Shown here: positions 1-8,182 of the stretch, piece by piece
Numbering within the stretch: the stretch's first letter is position 1
Layout: each line of letters begins with the position of its first letter
Source: Flavobacterium sp. KACC 22761
GTDB lineage: Bacteria > Bacteroidota > Bacteroidia > Flavobacteriales > Flavobacteriaceae
Reading direction: 5' to 3'
Length of the DNA stretch: 64,000 nt
NCBI RefSeq assembly: GCF_034058155.1
Contig: NZ_CP139148.1
Location: 2,914,001-2,978,000 of the forward strand
Program-made: the position numbers and the translations under genes
The notes under the pieces: generated by a model
What the model was told of the DNA's origin: nothing
Database searches by the model: none
Seen by the model: only the letters and a program-made list of their open reading frames with translations

Positions 1-382
1 CTTTTTTGGAAGGTTTTATAACTTTTCCTTGTTTTTCGTTTTCGATTGCTTCTTTTATGTATTCCAAAATAACCGTTTCGTCTATCTCTTCTTTTGACGA
101 AAATCGCCATTGGCGCAACGATTTTGTTACATCTTCCTGCGCATTTATAAGTTTCTTTTTTCCATCTTTTAAGAAAACGCCATTAAAAAACCATAATGCA
201 AAATAATCTTTAAATCCTCCAATTCCGACCACATTTTTCTTTTCATAAACAAAAACCGGACCTCCCCATTTTGTAGTTTCCGTCAGTTCCGTTTTGTCAA
301 TAATGGCTTTCAGGAGAATCAATTCTTCTTCCCATTGTGCGCCATATTTCCACATGCCTTTATTTTCAGATTTCGTTTCCAA
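1..382 (-). CDS. YdeI/DUF1801-family protein, 3' end outside the window
   Basis: The reverse strand is open from position 382 to the window edge. It encodes a DUF1801-like fold with the pattern ETTKWGGPVFVYE, then GIGGFKDYFALWFFNG, then a Lys/Glu-rich helix (IKEAIENEKQGK). This resembles YdeI/OmdA-associated proteins, small alpha/beta proteins of unclear function. The frame opens with TTG at 380-382, directly after the pepT TAA stop and in the same frame. ATG at 353-355 is the alternative start, nine codons in. TTG is slightly preferred because it gives the usual N-terminal helix. The gene is probably co-transcribed with pepT. The family assignment is by eye; the C-terminus is not visible. 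Confidence 0.65.
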   Translation of the reverse strand, partial: METKSENKGMWKYGAQWEEELILLKAIIDKTELTETTKWGGPVFVYEKKNVVGIGGFKDYFALWFFNGVFLKDGKKKLINAQEDVTKSLRQWRFSSKEEIDETVILEYIKEAIENEKQGKVIKPSKK

Positions 383-1660
383 TTATTTTCTTTTTTTAGA
401 ATTTTCAGATTGGTCAAAAATTCCTGGTACAGCAGTCAGTTCAGCAATTTTTACGATTACATCAGTCGCTTTTTGGATGCTTTCAGCAGGAACATATTCA
501 TATTTTCCATGGAAATTATGTCCGCCAGCAAAAATGTTCGGGCAAGGCAATCCCATAAATGATAATTGAGATCCGTCAGTTCCGCCACGAATAGGTTTGA
601 TGATTGGTTTGATATTTAATTCTCTCATTGCTTTTTCTGCAATATCTACAATATATTTTACAGGCAAAACCTTTTCTTTCATATTGTAATATTGATCTTT
701 TACAACTGGAATTACAATATCTTCACCGAATTTTTTGGCATATTTTTTATTGAAGCTTTTCGCAATCTTGAAAATAAGTTCTTTTCGTTTTTCGAATTTT
801 TTCTTGTTGTGGTCGCGAATAATCAGTTCCAAAACTGTTTCTTCGATATTTCCTTTAATATGATGAACATGAAAAAATCCTTCATAACCTTTAGTTTCCT
901 GCGGAGTTTCTCCTTTCGGAAGTTCATTGATAAACTCGTTTGCCAAAAGCATTGAATTGATCATTTTTCCTTTTGCATAACCCGGATGAACGCTTTTACC
1001 TTTGAAAGTAATTTTGGCTCCAGCCGCATTAAAATTTTCATATTCTAGTTCGCCAATCTGGCTTCCGTCCATTGTGTATGCCCATTGCGCGCCAAATTTT
1101 TCAACATCAAAATGATGTGCGCCACGGCCAATTTCTTCATCTGGAGTAAAACCAATTCTGATTTTTCCGTGTTTGATTTCTGGATGCTGAATTAAATATT
1201 CCATTGCAGAAACAATTTCGGTAATTCCAGCTTTATCATCAGCTCCTAATAAAGTTGTTCCGTCGGTTGTAATGATGGTTTGGCCTTTATATAACAGTAA
1301 ATCTTTAAAGTAATTTGGAGATAAAACAATGTTTTTCTCAGCATTCAAAACAATATCTTTTCCGTCGTAATTCTCAACAATCTGAGGTTTTACGTTCGCG
1401 CCACTAAAGTCTGGCGAAGTGTCAAAATGCGAAACAAAACCAATTGTAGGAACTTCATGCTCAACATTGCTAGGCAAAGTTGCCATAATATATGCTTTAT
1501 CGTCAATTGTAACCTCTTGCATTCCAATAGCTTTTAGTTCCTCGACTAATTTATTGGCAAGATTCCACTGTTTTTCTGTACTTGGTGTTGTTTGTGAATT
1601 TGGATCTGATTCAGTGTCAATTGTTACATAACTGATAAAACGATCTATTATATGTTGCAT
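383..1660 (-). CDS. pepT: Peptidase T (tripeptide aminopeptidase)
   Basis: This is a zinc aminopeptidase of the M20B family that removes the N-terminal residue from tripeptides in the cytoplasm. Expected metal and catalytic residues are visible: HFD (H78, D80), GADDKAG with bridging D141, PDEEIGRG (E175/E176), and MDG with D198. The C-terminal [27 protein letters not shown] motif is intact. The length of 425 aa is about 15 residues above the family norm because of a basic C-terminal tail ending SKKRK. ATG at 1660 lies 17 nt from a TATATTTG box. The preceding upstream gene ends in its own terminator, so pepT is the first gene of its unit, followed by the YdeI-like gene. Confidence 0.96.
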   Translation of the reverse strand: MQHIIDRFISYVTIDTESDPNSQTTPSTEKQWNLANKLVEELKAIGMQEVTIDDKAYIMATLPSNVEHEVPTIGFVSHFDTSPDFSGANVKPQIVENYDGKDIVLNAEKNIVLSPNYFKDLLLYKGQTIITTDGTTLLGADDKAGITEIVSAMEYLIQHPEIKHGKIRIGFTPDEEIGRGAHHFDVEKFGAQWAYTMDGSQIGELEYENFNAAGAKITFKGKSVHPGYAKGKMINSMLLANEFINELPKGETPQETKGYEGFFHVHHIKGNIEETVLELIIRDHNKKKFEKRKELIFKIAKSFNKKYAKKFGEDIVIPVVKDQYYNMKEKVLPVKYIVDIAEKAMRELNIKPIIKPIRGGTDGSQLSFMGLPCPNIFAGGHNFHGKYEYVPAESIQKATDVIVKIAELTAVPGIFDQSENSKKRK

Positions 1661-1676
1661 TTTTTTGTTTTTTTAG

Positions 1677-1684
1677 CAAATATA
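1677..1684 (-). promoter_or_regulatory. Candidate pepT -7 promoter element (TATATTTG)
   Basis: The reverse strand reads TATATTTG, a full match to the Bacteroidetes -7 consensus TAnnTTTG, 17 nt before the pepT ATG. No clear -33 TTG was identified. The placement fits a very short leader. Confidence 0.5.
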
Positions 1685-1731
1685 GAAATTTTTTTCTCCC
1701 AGAAAATTTAGCTTTCAATATCTGAATTAAT

Positions 1732-1763
1732 AAAAAAAGGGATTCATTATCGAATCCCTTTTT
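1732..1763 (-). terminator. Intrinsic terminator after the FGE-like gene
   Basis: GGGATTC and GAATCCC arms, flanked by runs of A and T, form a hairpin with a U tract on the minus strand. It lies 15 bp past the stop of the FGE-like gene and before the pepT promoter. Confidence 0.8.
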
Positions 1764-1778
1764 AATATTTTAAGTTTG

Positions 1779-2918
1779 TTATTTGCTTTTTACGCATCTA
1801 AAACCAACATGGTTTGCAGCAGATCTGATTTCGCCTTTTCCTCTTGTTCCCACCATATAGCGCGTGCAGTATTGATCTGTACATAAAAATGAGCCACCTC
1901 GATGAACTCGTTTTACCTCAGATGGATCGCTAGGATCATAATACGCACTTGGGCCTTGCGGATTTTTTGTTACTTCGCCACCTTCGGCCAAAGTTTTGTA
2001 ATAATCCACACTATACCAGTCGTTGACCCATTCCCATACATTTCCGGCCATATCATACAAGCCATAGGCATTTGGAGCAAATTGTGCGGTAGGAGCAATT
2101 CCTTTAAAGCCATCTTCGCCAGTATCGCCGTCTTTTATAGGAAAGTGGCCTTGATAAATGTTAGCCTGAAATTTTCCATTAGGTTTTAACGAATTTCCCC
2201 AAGCGTAAAGATTTCCGGTTTTACCTCCACGAGCTGCAAATTCCCATTCTGCTTCAGTTGGAAGTCTTTTTCCTGCCCATTTTGCGTAAGCAGCTGCATC
2301 TTCATAGACTACATGTACCACGGGATATTTTTCTTTTCCTTTAATAGTGCTCTGTGGTCCTTCTGGATGTCTCCAGTCGGCACCTGGTTCATAGCGCCAC
2401 CATTGCAGAAAATTATTTAAATTAACTGCTGAAGGTGTAGGAGTAAAGACAACAGAACCTGTAACTAAATCTTCTTCATTTGCCGTTGGGAATTCTTCTT
2501 TTGTTGGTTTTTGTTCGGCAACCGTTACATAACCAGTTGCTTTGACAAATTTTTCAAATTCTTCGTTCGTTACTTCAGTTTGATCCATATAATAACCATC
2601 AACATAAACACGATGAATAGGAGCGGCATCTTTTGTAACGCCTTTTATGCTGCATAAGCTTTCGTCTTCAACATTTGATCCCATAGAGAATTCGCCACCT
2701 GGAATCCAAACCATTCCCTTTGGCGCTTTTCCAGCTGGTTTGTTTTTATTTTCAATTGTCGGAAGAAATGCCGATGCTTCATTGGTATTTGGAGTTTCAG
2801 CACAATCCATTGCGACCGCTTTTTCGTGTTTTGGAACTACTAATTTAGTGTATCCATACGCAATCGAAATGATCGAAATGGTCAATATTGCAAAAATCCA
2901 GTAGGTTTTATTTTTCAT
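1779..2918 (-). CDS. Formylglycine-generating-enzyme (SUMF1) family protein
   Basis: A 379-aa protein with an N-terminal membrane/signal segment (about residues 7-25) followed by an FGE-sulfatase domain: MVWIPGGEFSMGSN, YYMDQTEVTNEEF, RLPTEAEWEFAARGG, YDMAGNVWEWVNDWY and a C-terminal GFRC. Many bacterial members lack the redox cysteines of true formylglycine-generating enzymes. Here both are present, C346 and C351 in SFLCTDQYCTRY, matching the copper-binding pair that oxidises a sulfatase Cys to formylglycine. The N-terminal anchor implies action in or facing the periplasm. No sulfatase gene is visible in the window. The domain call is firm; real FGE activity is inferred from the Cys pair. 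Confidence 0.85.
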   Translation of the reverse strand: MKNKTYWIFAILTISIISIAYGYTKLVVPKHEKAVAMDCAETPNTNEASAFLPTIENKNKPAGKAPKGMVWIPGGEFSMGSNVEDESLCSIKGVTKDAAPIHRVYVDGYYMDQTEVTNEEFEKFVKATGYVTVAEQKPTKEEFPTANEEDLVTGSVVFTPTPSAVNLNNFLQWWRYEPGADWRHPEGPQSTIKGKEKYPVVHVVYEDAAAYAKWAGKRLPTEAEWEFAARGGKTGNLYAWGNSLKPNGKFQANIYQGHFPIKDGDTGEDGFKGIAPTAQFAPNAYGLYDMAGNVWEWVNDWYSVDYYKTLAEGGEVTKNPQGPSAYYDPSDPSEVKRVHRGGSFLCTDQYCTRYMVGTRGKGEIRSAANHVGFRCVKSK

Positions 2919-3026
2919 TGTAATCGTTTTTAATATATGATGGTTGTAATAGCGTGATAAAATTATAAAAATAACAATAAATAAGTCTATTTATTTTATA
3001 GAATTTATAGGGTAATTTGTTTTTAA

Positions 3027-4013
3027 TTATTCTTTCTCCACCGAAACAACTTCATATTTATCTTTTCCGTCAACTTGAACAGGTTGATAATAGGTTTCTC
3101 CAAATTTCACATATTTTGCGTCGCCAATAGTTACTTCCTCTCCACCTTCAGGCAATTTATCGACTACAGTTCCAGCGGTTGGTGCAACTACAGTATATTT
3201 TCCACCATCTTTTTCGTAATAAGTTCCTCCATAATAATAATTATTAACGGTCCCTGTGTTGACTGTTTCTGCTCCACTTGGAATATTATTTACAGTACCA
3301 CCAACAGGCGCCGGGACGGCTGTATAGCCTCCGCTAGTTGAAGTGTACCAAACTCCTTGATCATAATGATATTTTTCGTTTTGAACACTAACAATAATAG
3401 CTGTTGTTGCTAAGGTAGCCACGAAAAATCCCCACGGATGCCAAACTGGCCCCCAATAAAAAGGTACATAAGGACGTGGATAATATGGATGATAACAATT
3501 ATATCGATAACCACCATATACATAAGGTGGGCGAGTATATGGTCTATACCCTGGTCTTACAACTGTGTTACGATTGTTGCGCACATGAACACTATTGTTG
3601 ACGTTAATATTAACATTATTTCTGTTTCTGTTGACCGTATTGCCACTGATATTAGTATTTCTGTTTCCAGAATTATTAATACGGTTGGTGTTGTTGCTTC
3701 TGTTGTTCACAGTTCCGTTATTACGGATATTGTTATTATTTGTCGAAGGATTAATTCTAGTACCTCCATTATTTGCTCCTGGCCTAGTTGTATTAGCGGG
3801 TCTATTTACTTGAGGTCTGCTTGCAGTTGGTCTAGACTGCATTGCTGGACGCGCTTCTCTTGTTGGTCTTGCTTGTCTTGTAGCTCCACCGCCTCCAGCT
3901 CCGTGAAAACCGCCACGGCCACGCTGTGCAAAACCATCCATTGAAATCATAAAAAGCGATGCAACGAAAAACAAACAAACCGTTTTTCTAATTGTTTTGG
4001 TTATATTTTTCAT
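3027..4013 (-). CDS. Secreted Asn/Arg-rich protein, DUF6515-like
   Basis: A 328-aa protein with a signal peptide (cleavage likely after GFAQ, residue 29). A Gly/Arg-rich segment follows, then a long low-complexity stretch rich in Asn, Arg and Thr (about 65-150), a Tyr/Pro-rich segment (PYYPRPYVPFYWGPVWHPWG), one hydrophobic helix (FFVATLATTAIIVSV), and a C-terminal part with two related beta units: YYEKDGGKYTVVAPTAGTVVDKLPEG and YVKFGETYYQPVQVDGKDKYEVV. This layout fits the DUF6515 family of Bacteroidetes envelope proteins. Function is unknown. It is a probable single-gene unit between FGE and the porin. Confidence 0.7.
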   Translation of the reverse strand: MKNITKTIRKTVCLFFVASLFMISMDGFAQRGRGGFHGAGGGGATRQARPTREARPAMQSRPTASRPQVNRPANTTRPGANNGGTRINPSTNNNNIRNNGTVNNRSNNTNRINNSGNRNTNISGNTVNRNRNNVNINVNNSVHVRNNRNTVVRPGYRPYTRPPYVYGGYRYNCYHPYYPRPYVPFYWGPVWHPWGFFVATLATTAIIVSVQNEKYHYDQGVWYTSTSGGYTAVPAPVGGTVNNIPSGAETVNTGTVNNYYYGGTYYEKDGGKYTVVAPTAGTVVDKLPEGGEEVTIGDAKYVKFGETYYQPVQVDGKDKYEVVSVEKE

Positions 4014-4100
4014 TTTCAGAGTTTTAGTTTTATAAAGTTATTAAAAAAAAAGATTTATGGTGTAAAAATTAACTATAATTCATTTGAAGGAGTTTCTAAA

Positions 4101-5306
4101 TTATAACGAAATGTCCCATTGAATCCTAAAGCGCCAGCCTTGTTGCAGAGGAAGCGTTTTGTCTTGAAAACTAAAGTAACTTACTTCAGAAGTCAATTTG
4201 TTTTTATGTCCTTTAAAAAACCAGTTAAAAGCTACAGTGGATTCATCTTGTCTGTTTTCTCTAATTGAATTATCAGGTCTGTATGCCGCATGACGGCCTG
4301 CCATTTCTAAATGTTTTGGCCACCAATCAAATGCATTATGAAAAAAATAGCCTGCTTGAACGTAATATCCTTTCATAATAGTGGTGTCGTCATTGTTTAT
4401 TTTGTCGATGATTTCTTTGTTGTGCAATTCGCTCTGCCATGAAAAGCCGCGATACATAAAAGCGGTTTCAAAATTCCATTGGTTGACTCTATACTGTCCC
4501 GGAAGCCCATTTTCAAAACCTTCTAAAGATCCTCCGCCAGATTGTGAGAATCGAGTATACGGGCTTCGGTTTGTTAAACCTGAAATAGCGATAATTGGAG
4601 TTGGTTTTTCGTGAAATTCTAAATCACTGCCTTCAAAATCTAGAAATCTTCCTAGAAAATTCCATTGAGCACGTCCAAAATACATTAAATTTCCGTCATC
4701 ATTTGCCGTATTCCCTCGTCCGGTTCCAGTAAGTGCGGCGGCCCAATAATTAAAATCTGCAATTCCGGTGCCTTTAAGATGTCCGTAAACTTCAACTCCC
4801 ATTTGCCTGTCAGCAGTAAAAGGACGGTTTATTAAAGATCGGTCAACGGTTTGTTGTTCACCGCTGCTTATAAAACGTTCTCTTGTATATTCGACTTTCC
4901 ATTGGCCGGCTTTAAAACTGAGCCATTCCCATTTTTCAATCATAAGTCTGAAATCCAACAAATTGGACTGACTTAATTCATACTCCCAATAATATTTAAG
5001 CCAAGGATGAAAAGCGTGTCCTCCAACTTTTAATCGGGCTCTGTTGATTTTAAAAGTTGTTTTTGCTTCCTGACTGTAATCGTCATAAGTTAGAGGATCT
5101 GTATCATTGGGAGTAGAAAATCGGAATTGGAGTCTGCTTTGTAATTGAAAAAGAAATTTATTGTCTCTGGTTCTTAGCTCGATTCCTTTGGAACCATAAC
5201 TAACATTGATTAGTTTCGTTGTGTCTTTTTCTAGTTGAGCATTAGAGCAAATGGGAATGAAGAACAATAAAAATGCAGGCAGGTATTTTGTGATTTGGTT
5301 AAACAT
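4101..5306 (-). CDS. OprO/OprP-type porin (outer-membrane channel)
   Basis: A 401-aa protein with a signal peptide (cleaved after CSNAQ) and alternating beta-strand pattern to the C-terminus, ending QGWRFRIQWDISL as expected for a barrel signal. The segments KINRARLKVGGHAFHPWLKYYWEYELS, RQMGVEVYGHL and YYVQAGYFFHN are typical of the phosphate-selective porin O/P family. The family forms anion channels, but many Bacteroidetes members are of unknown specificity. No phosphate-uptake genes lie nearby, so no substrate is assigned. Confidence 0.85.
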   Translation of the reverse strand: MFNQITKYLPAFLLFFIPICSNAQLEKDTTKLINVSYGSKGIELRTRDNKFLFQLQSRLQFRFSTPNDTDPLTYDDYSQEAKTTFKINRARLKVGGHAFHPWLKYYWEYELSQSNLLDFRLMIEKWEWLSFKAGQWKVEYTRERFISSGEQQTVDRSLINRPFTADRQMGVEVYGHLKGTGIADFNYWAAALTGTGRGNTANDDGNLMYFGRAQWNFLGRFLDFEGSDLEFHEKPTPIIAISGLTNRSPYTRFSQSGGGSLEGFENGLPGQYRVNQWNFETAFMYRGFSWQSELHNKEIIDKINNDDTTIMKGYYVQAGYFFHNAFDWWPKHLEMAGRHAAYRPDNSIRENRQDESTVAFNWFFKGHKNKLTSEVSYFSFQDKTLPLQQGWRFRIQWDISL

Positions 5307-5508
5307 ATGCTTGATTTTATTATTGATTCTTTTTTATTTATCAAATTTTTGAAATGAATATTATGGAAAAAATTTCTTCAGTATTTCAAAATTAAATAGA
5401 AAAGACTTTAATAAGTTTAATATAAAGTCTGACTTTGTTTCATTTTATAACTTGAAACGTTTTATAATTTGTTTTCTATAAAAAAGCACCTTTTTAAACT
5501 ATAATATT

Positions 5509-5516
5509 TAAATTTG
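5509..5516 (+). promoter_or_regulatory. Candidate pyrD -7 promoter element (TAAATTTG)
   Basis: TAAATTTG matches TAnnTTTG and lies 28 nt before the pyrD ATG in the gap between divergent pyrD and porin genes. No certain -33 box. Confidence 0.5.
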
Positions 5517-5544
5517 CACCCGAAAACAACACAACAAAATTCTT

Positions 5545-6579
5545 ATGTATAAATTGATAATTCGCCCGATACTTTTTTGGTTTGATCCTGAAGAAGTGCA
5601 TTACTTTACTTTTTCATTTGTAAAATTCATTTCAAAAATCCCAGGAGTTTCGTCAATTATAAGAGCCATTTATGAAGTAAAAGATGCTCGATTAGAGCGA
5701 GAAGTTTTCGGAATCAAATTCAAAAATCCGGTTGGACTTGCAGCAGGTTTTGATAAAGATGCGAAGCTTTATAAAGAACTTGGAGATTTTGGTTTTGGTT
5801 TTATTGAAATTGGAACTGTGACCCCGGTTGGTCAGGAAGGAAACCCAAAGAAACGTTTGTTTCGTTTAAAAGAAGATCAAGCTATTATTAACCGAATGGG
5901 ATTTAATAACGGCGGTGTTATTGAAGCTGTAGAACGTTTGAAAAAGAATTCGGGAGTTTTGATTGGTGGCAACATAGGAAAAAATAAAGTGACTGATAAT
6001 GAAGATGCAGTTAAAGATTACATCATTTGTTTTGATGCCTTATTTGATCACGTAGATTATTTTGTGGTGAATGTAAGTTCGCCAAATACACCAAATTTAA
6101 GAGCTTTACAAGACAAAGAACCTTTGACAGCTTTGTTGCAGACTTTGCAAAACAGAAATGTTGAAAAACAAAAAACAAGTACTCAAAAAGTAAAACCAAT
6201 TCTTTTAAAAATCGCTCCAGACTTAACAGATGAACAATTATTAGATATTATTGATATTGTAAAAACAACGCAGATTGCGGGTGTAATTGCAACAAATACT
6301 ACAATTTCAAGAGACGAACTGCAATCTGCAAATCAATCAGAAACAGGAGGTTTGTCTGGAAAACCATTGACGAAACGTTCGACAGAAGTGATTCGTTTTC
6401 TTTCAGAAAAAAGCAATAAAGCGTTCCCGATTATTGGAGTAGGAGGAATTCATTCTGCTGATGATGCCATCGAAAAACTAAATGCAGGTGCAAGTTTAGT
6501 GCAATTATACACGGGATTTATTTATGAAGGCCCAGCGCTTATAAAAGCAATCAATAAAAAAGTTTTAGGACAATTGTAA
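5545..6579 (+). CDS. pyrD: Dihydroorotate dehydrogenase (quinone), class 2
   Basis: This enzyme oxidises dihydroorotate to orotate with quinone as acceptor, the fourth step of UMP synthesis, at the inner membrane. The 344-aa length and N-terminal amphipathic extension ([23 protein letters not shown]) mark class 2. Visible motifs: [14 protein letters not shown], the FMN-site [31 protein letters not shown], catalytic Ser in [31 protein letters not shown] and the phosphate-binding [13 protein letters not shown]. It converges with the DUF3307 gene and their 3' ends overlap by 15 bp, leaving no room for a separate terminator. Confidence 0.97.
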   Translation: MYKLIIRPILFWFDPEEVHYFTFSFVKFISKIPGVSSIIRAIYEVKDARLEREVFGIKFKNPVGLAAGFDKDAKLYKELGDFGFGFIEIGTVTPVGQEGNPKKRLFRLKEDQAIINRMGFNNGGVIEAVERLKKNSGVLIGGNIGKNKVTDNEDAVKDYIICFDALFDHVDYFVVNVSSPNTPNLRALQDKEPLTALLQTLQNRNVEKQKTSTQKVKPILLKIAPDLTDEQLLDIIDIVKTTQIAGVIATNTTISRDELQSANQSETGGLSGKPLTKRSTEVIRFLSEKSNKAFPIIGVGGIHSADDAIEKLNAGASLVQLYTGFIYEGPALIKAINKKVLGQL

Positions 6580-7281
6580 AAGAAGTGTCTGGATGATAAG
6601 TCCGGCCACGATTGCAATTCCAAAACTGATTAAAGTTCCAATCATTACATATTCAGTAAGTTTTCTGTCCTTGGCTTCTTGTAAATCTCCGAATCTAAAA
6701 ATACATTTTGCTGCCAACAGAAATCCGATTGCTTCAAAATGGTTCGTTAAAATAAAACAAACAATAAGAAGACGTTCTAATATGCCAATGTAATTTCCTG
6801 CATTGGCAAGCGAATTGTCCTGATGGCTGTTTTGACTTTCAGGGCTCCAGATTGAGATAATAGTTTTGATGAAAATTGAGATAGGTTTTGTTACCAATAA
6901 AAATCCTGTCAGCAAAATCCAAAATTCATTGTCTTGCCAAAAATAAATTATGTTTTTATTTTGATAAAGAAGCACAACAGCAATTAGAACTAGAATATGC
7001 GCAATTTGGTCAACAACAAACCAAGTGCGTTTGGTTTTCTTTTTCTGAAAATTTAGTTTGATTAAATCAATGATACCGTGTGTAATAGCGATTAAAATTG
7101 CATATGGAATAAATGCGATTTCCCAAGCGAGAATTGCAGCCAAAACTCCGTGAAGCATAATATGAGCATATAAGTAAAGGCTTTTATGTTTTTTGATTTC
7201 CTTGTCAGCAACCCACGAGTTTGGTTGCCAAATAAAATCACCTAATAAATGCGCTAAAAGAAGTTTTACGAATAAAATCAT
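6565..7281 (-). CDS. DUF3307 integral membrane protein
   Basis: A 238-aa hydrophobic protein with about six transmembrane segments. The N-terminal [22 protein letters not shown] and the following [12 protein letters not shown] and [10 protein letters not shown] are the DUF3307 hallmarks, with conserved Asp, Gln and His residues lining the first helices. Function is unknown. Its ATG overlaps the satD stop by 4 bp, implying translational coupling. SatD plus DUF3307 is a pairing also seen outside Bacteroidetes, so the two probably work together. The 3' end overlaps pyrD. Confidence 0.85.
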   Translation of the reverse strand: MILFVKLLLAHLLGDFIWQPNSWVADKEIKKHKSLYLYAHIMLHGVLAAILAWEIAFIPYAILIAITHGIIDLIKLNFQKKKTKRTWFVVDQIAHILVLIAVVLLYQNKNIIYFWQDNEFWILLTGFLLVTKPISIFIKTIISIWSPESQNSHQDNSLANAGNYIGILERLLIVCFILTNHFEAIGFLLAAKCIFRFGDLQEAKDRKLTEYVMIGTLISFGIAIVAGLIIQTLLLQLS

Positions 7282-7889
7282 GGGGCAAGTTGTTTTATTT
7301 GTGTTCTAAAATATCGATCTAAATTTAGGACTAAATCAAATTGGGCGCGCTTTTGTCTTCGGCTTACGGCGGCTTGATTAATGCCTAGTTTCTGGCCAAG
7401 CTCTTCTTGAGACAAATCTGGATTTTCAATTGCCAAAGCAACAAACTCAGCAGATTGTACGAGCCAGCTATCCATAAAAGTCAAAGCCAATTGCAACATT
7501 AAATTCATTTTTTCATCAAAATCTGAATCGCCTGTTCGCATAGCTAAAGTGACTTTCTGTTTTTTTAAAGTTTCAAAAAGTTCCCCAGAATGTATAAATG
7601 CAGAACCATTGCTTTCAGAGATTTTTTCAGCATTGTGTGTTTTGTCTCCAAAACCAATGCTCATACGGGCATCAGATTTTATGGCTCTCAAACGAGCTTT
7701 TACTAAAATGGCGGTCAATAAAACATCTTCTGGATTTTTTACTTCGATTTGAAATTCATCTCCGCGATAAATTTCCCACTGTTTGGGCGTAACGCCAAGT
7801 GGACTCAGGATTTTTTTTAAATCATCGACCCAATGATTTGATTGCTGTTGTCTTGAACCAATAATATCGCCTGTAATTACACTAGTCAT
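7278..7889 (-). CDS. SatD-family protein with C-terminal helix-turn-helix
   Basis: A 203-aa protein. The N-terminal two thirds match the SatD family (VITGDIIGSRQ, then WEIYRGDEFQIEV, then KARLRAIKSDARMSIGFG). The C-terminal segment SQEELGQKLGINQAAVSRRQKRAQ is a clear helix-turn-helix, so it is probably a DNA-binding regulator. The GD...RGDE...IGFG spacing resembles a nucleotide-cyclase/GGDEF palm; that is inference. ATG at 7889 was chosen: the in-frame TTG at 7895 lies inside a TATATTTG box. It overlaps the DUF3307 start by 4 bp. Four palindromes with an exact 28-bp period lie just upstream and are the likely autoregulatory operators. Confidence 0.85.
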   Translation of the reverse strand: MTSVITGDIIGSRQQQSNHWVDDLKKILSPLGVTPKQWEIYRGDEFQIEVKNPEDVLLTAILVKARLRAIKSDARMSIGFGDKTHNAEKISESNGSAFIHSGELFETLKKQKVTLAMRTGDSDFDEKMNLMLQLALTFMDSWLVQSAEFVALAIENPDLSQEELGQKLGINQAAVSRRQKRAQFDLVLNLDRYFRTQIKQLAP

Positions 7890-7921
7890 AACCAAATATA
7901 ATTAAAAATTATAAACTTTGT

Positions 7922-8023
7922 ATTACAAATATAAGTAATATTTTTTGTTATTACGCTTTTTAGTAATATTTTAAAATATTACGTTTTTATGTAATAATAT
8001 TTGAGATTACAATTTTACGTAAT
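7922..8023. promoter_or_regulatory. Array of four ATTAC-N8-GTAAT palindromes, 28-bp period
   Basis: Four 18-bp inverted repeats, ATTAC-N8-GTAAT, start at 7922, 7950, 7978 and 8006, exactly 28 bp apart, with unrelated 10-bp linkers. The spacers are AT-rich (AAATATAA, GCTTTTTA, GTTTTTAT, AATTTTAC). The first palindrome contains the minus-strand box TATATTTG (7926-7933), a candidate satD -7 element about 37 nt before the ATG, so occupancy would block transcription. The array also lies upstream of the divergent HMG-CoA lyase gene. It looks like a cooperative operator, most simply for SatD itself. Confidence 0.75.
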
Positions 8024-8037
8024 AATCTCCCCAACAT

Positions 8038-8071
8038 ATTGTAGAGATGCAAGGTAGTGCGTCTCTACAAT
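8038..8071. repeat. Dispersed-type palindrome (ATTGTAGAGATGC / GCGTCTCTACAAT)
   Basis: Thirteen-base arms with a single G.T mismatch enclose an 8-base loop. This type of TTGTAGAGACGC hairpin is a recurrent intergenic repeat in many bacterial genomes. It sits between the satD operators and the HMG-CoA lyase gene and would interrupt an N-terminal extension starting at 8057. Confidence 0.7.
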
Positions 8072-8182
8072 ACGCGATGTATAAAATTCTGTCTTAACAG
8101 GTTTCAAAAAAAAATAGAAATATCACATAATTTTTATTTCTTTAAAAAAGAAACTAACTTAGCATTTACAAAAGAAAAAGTT

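Noticed and set aside
3438..3944. 168-residue plus-strand frame inside the Asn-rich gene
   Set aside because: It is a mirror of the low-complexity repeat on the other strand, with Ile/Thr/Ser bias and no signal of selection.
7890..7895. TTG start for satD at 7895
   Set aside because: It lies inside a TATATTTG box; ATG 7889 starts the conserved TSVITGDII segment.
7922..8023. CRISPR-like array from evenly spaced repeats
   Set aside because: The conserved parts are 5-bp half-sites of an 18-bp palindrome, linkers are only 10 bp, there are four units and no cas genes; this is an operator array.
8057..8182. N-terminal extension of HMG-CoA lyase from ATG 8057
   Set aside because: It reads through the palindromic repeat at 8038-8071 and gives no family-like residues; TTG 8183 gives the normal length.
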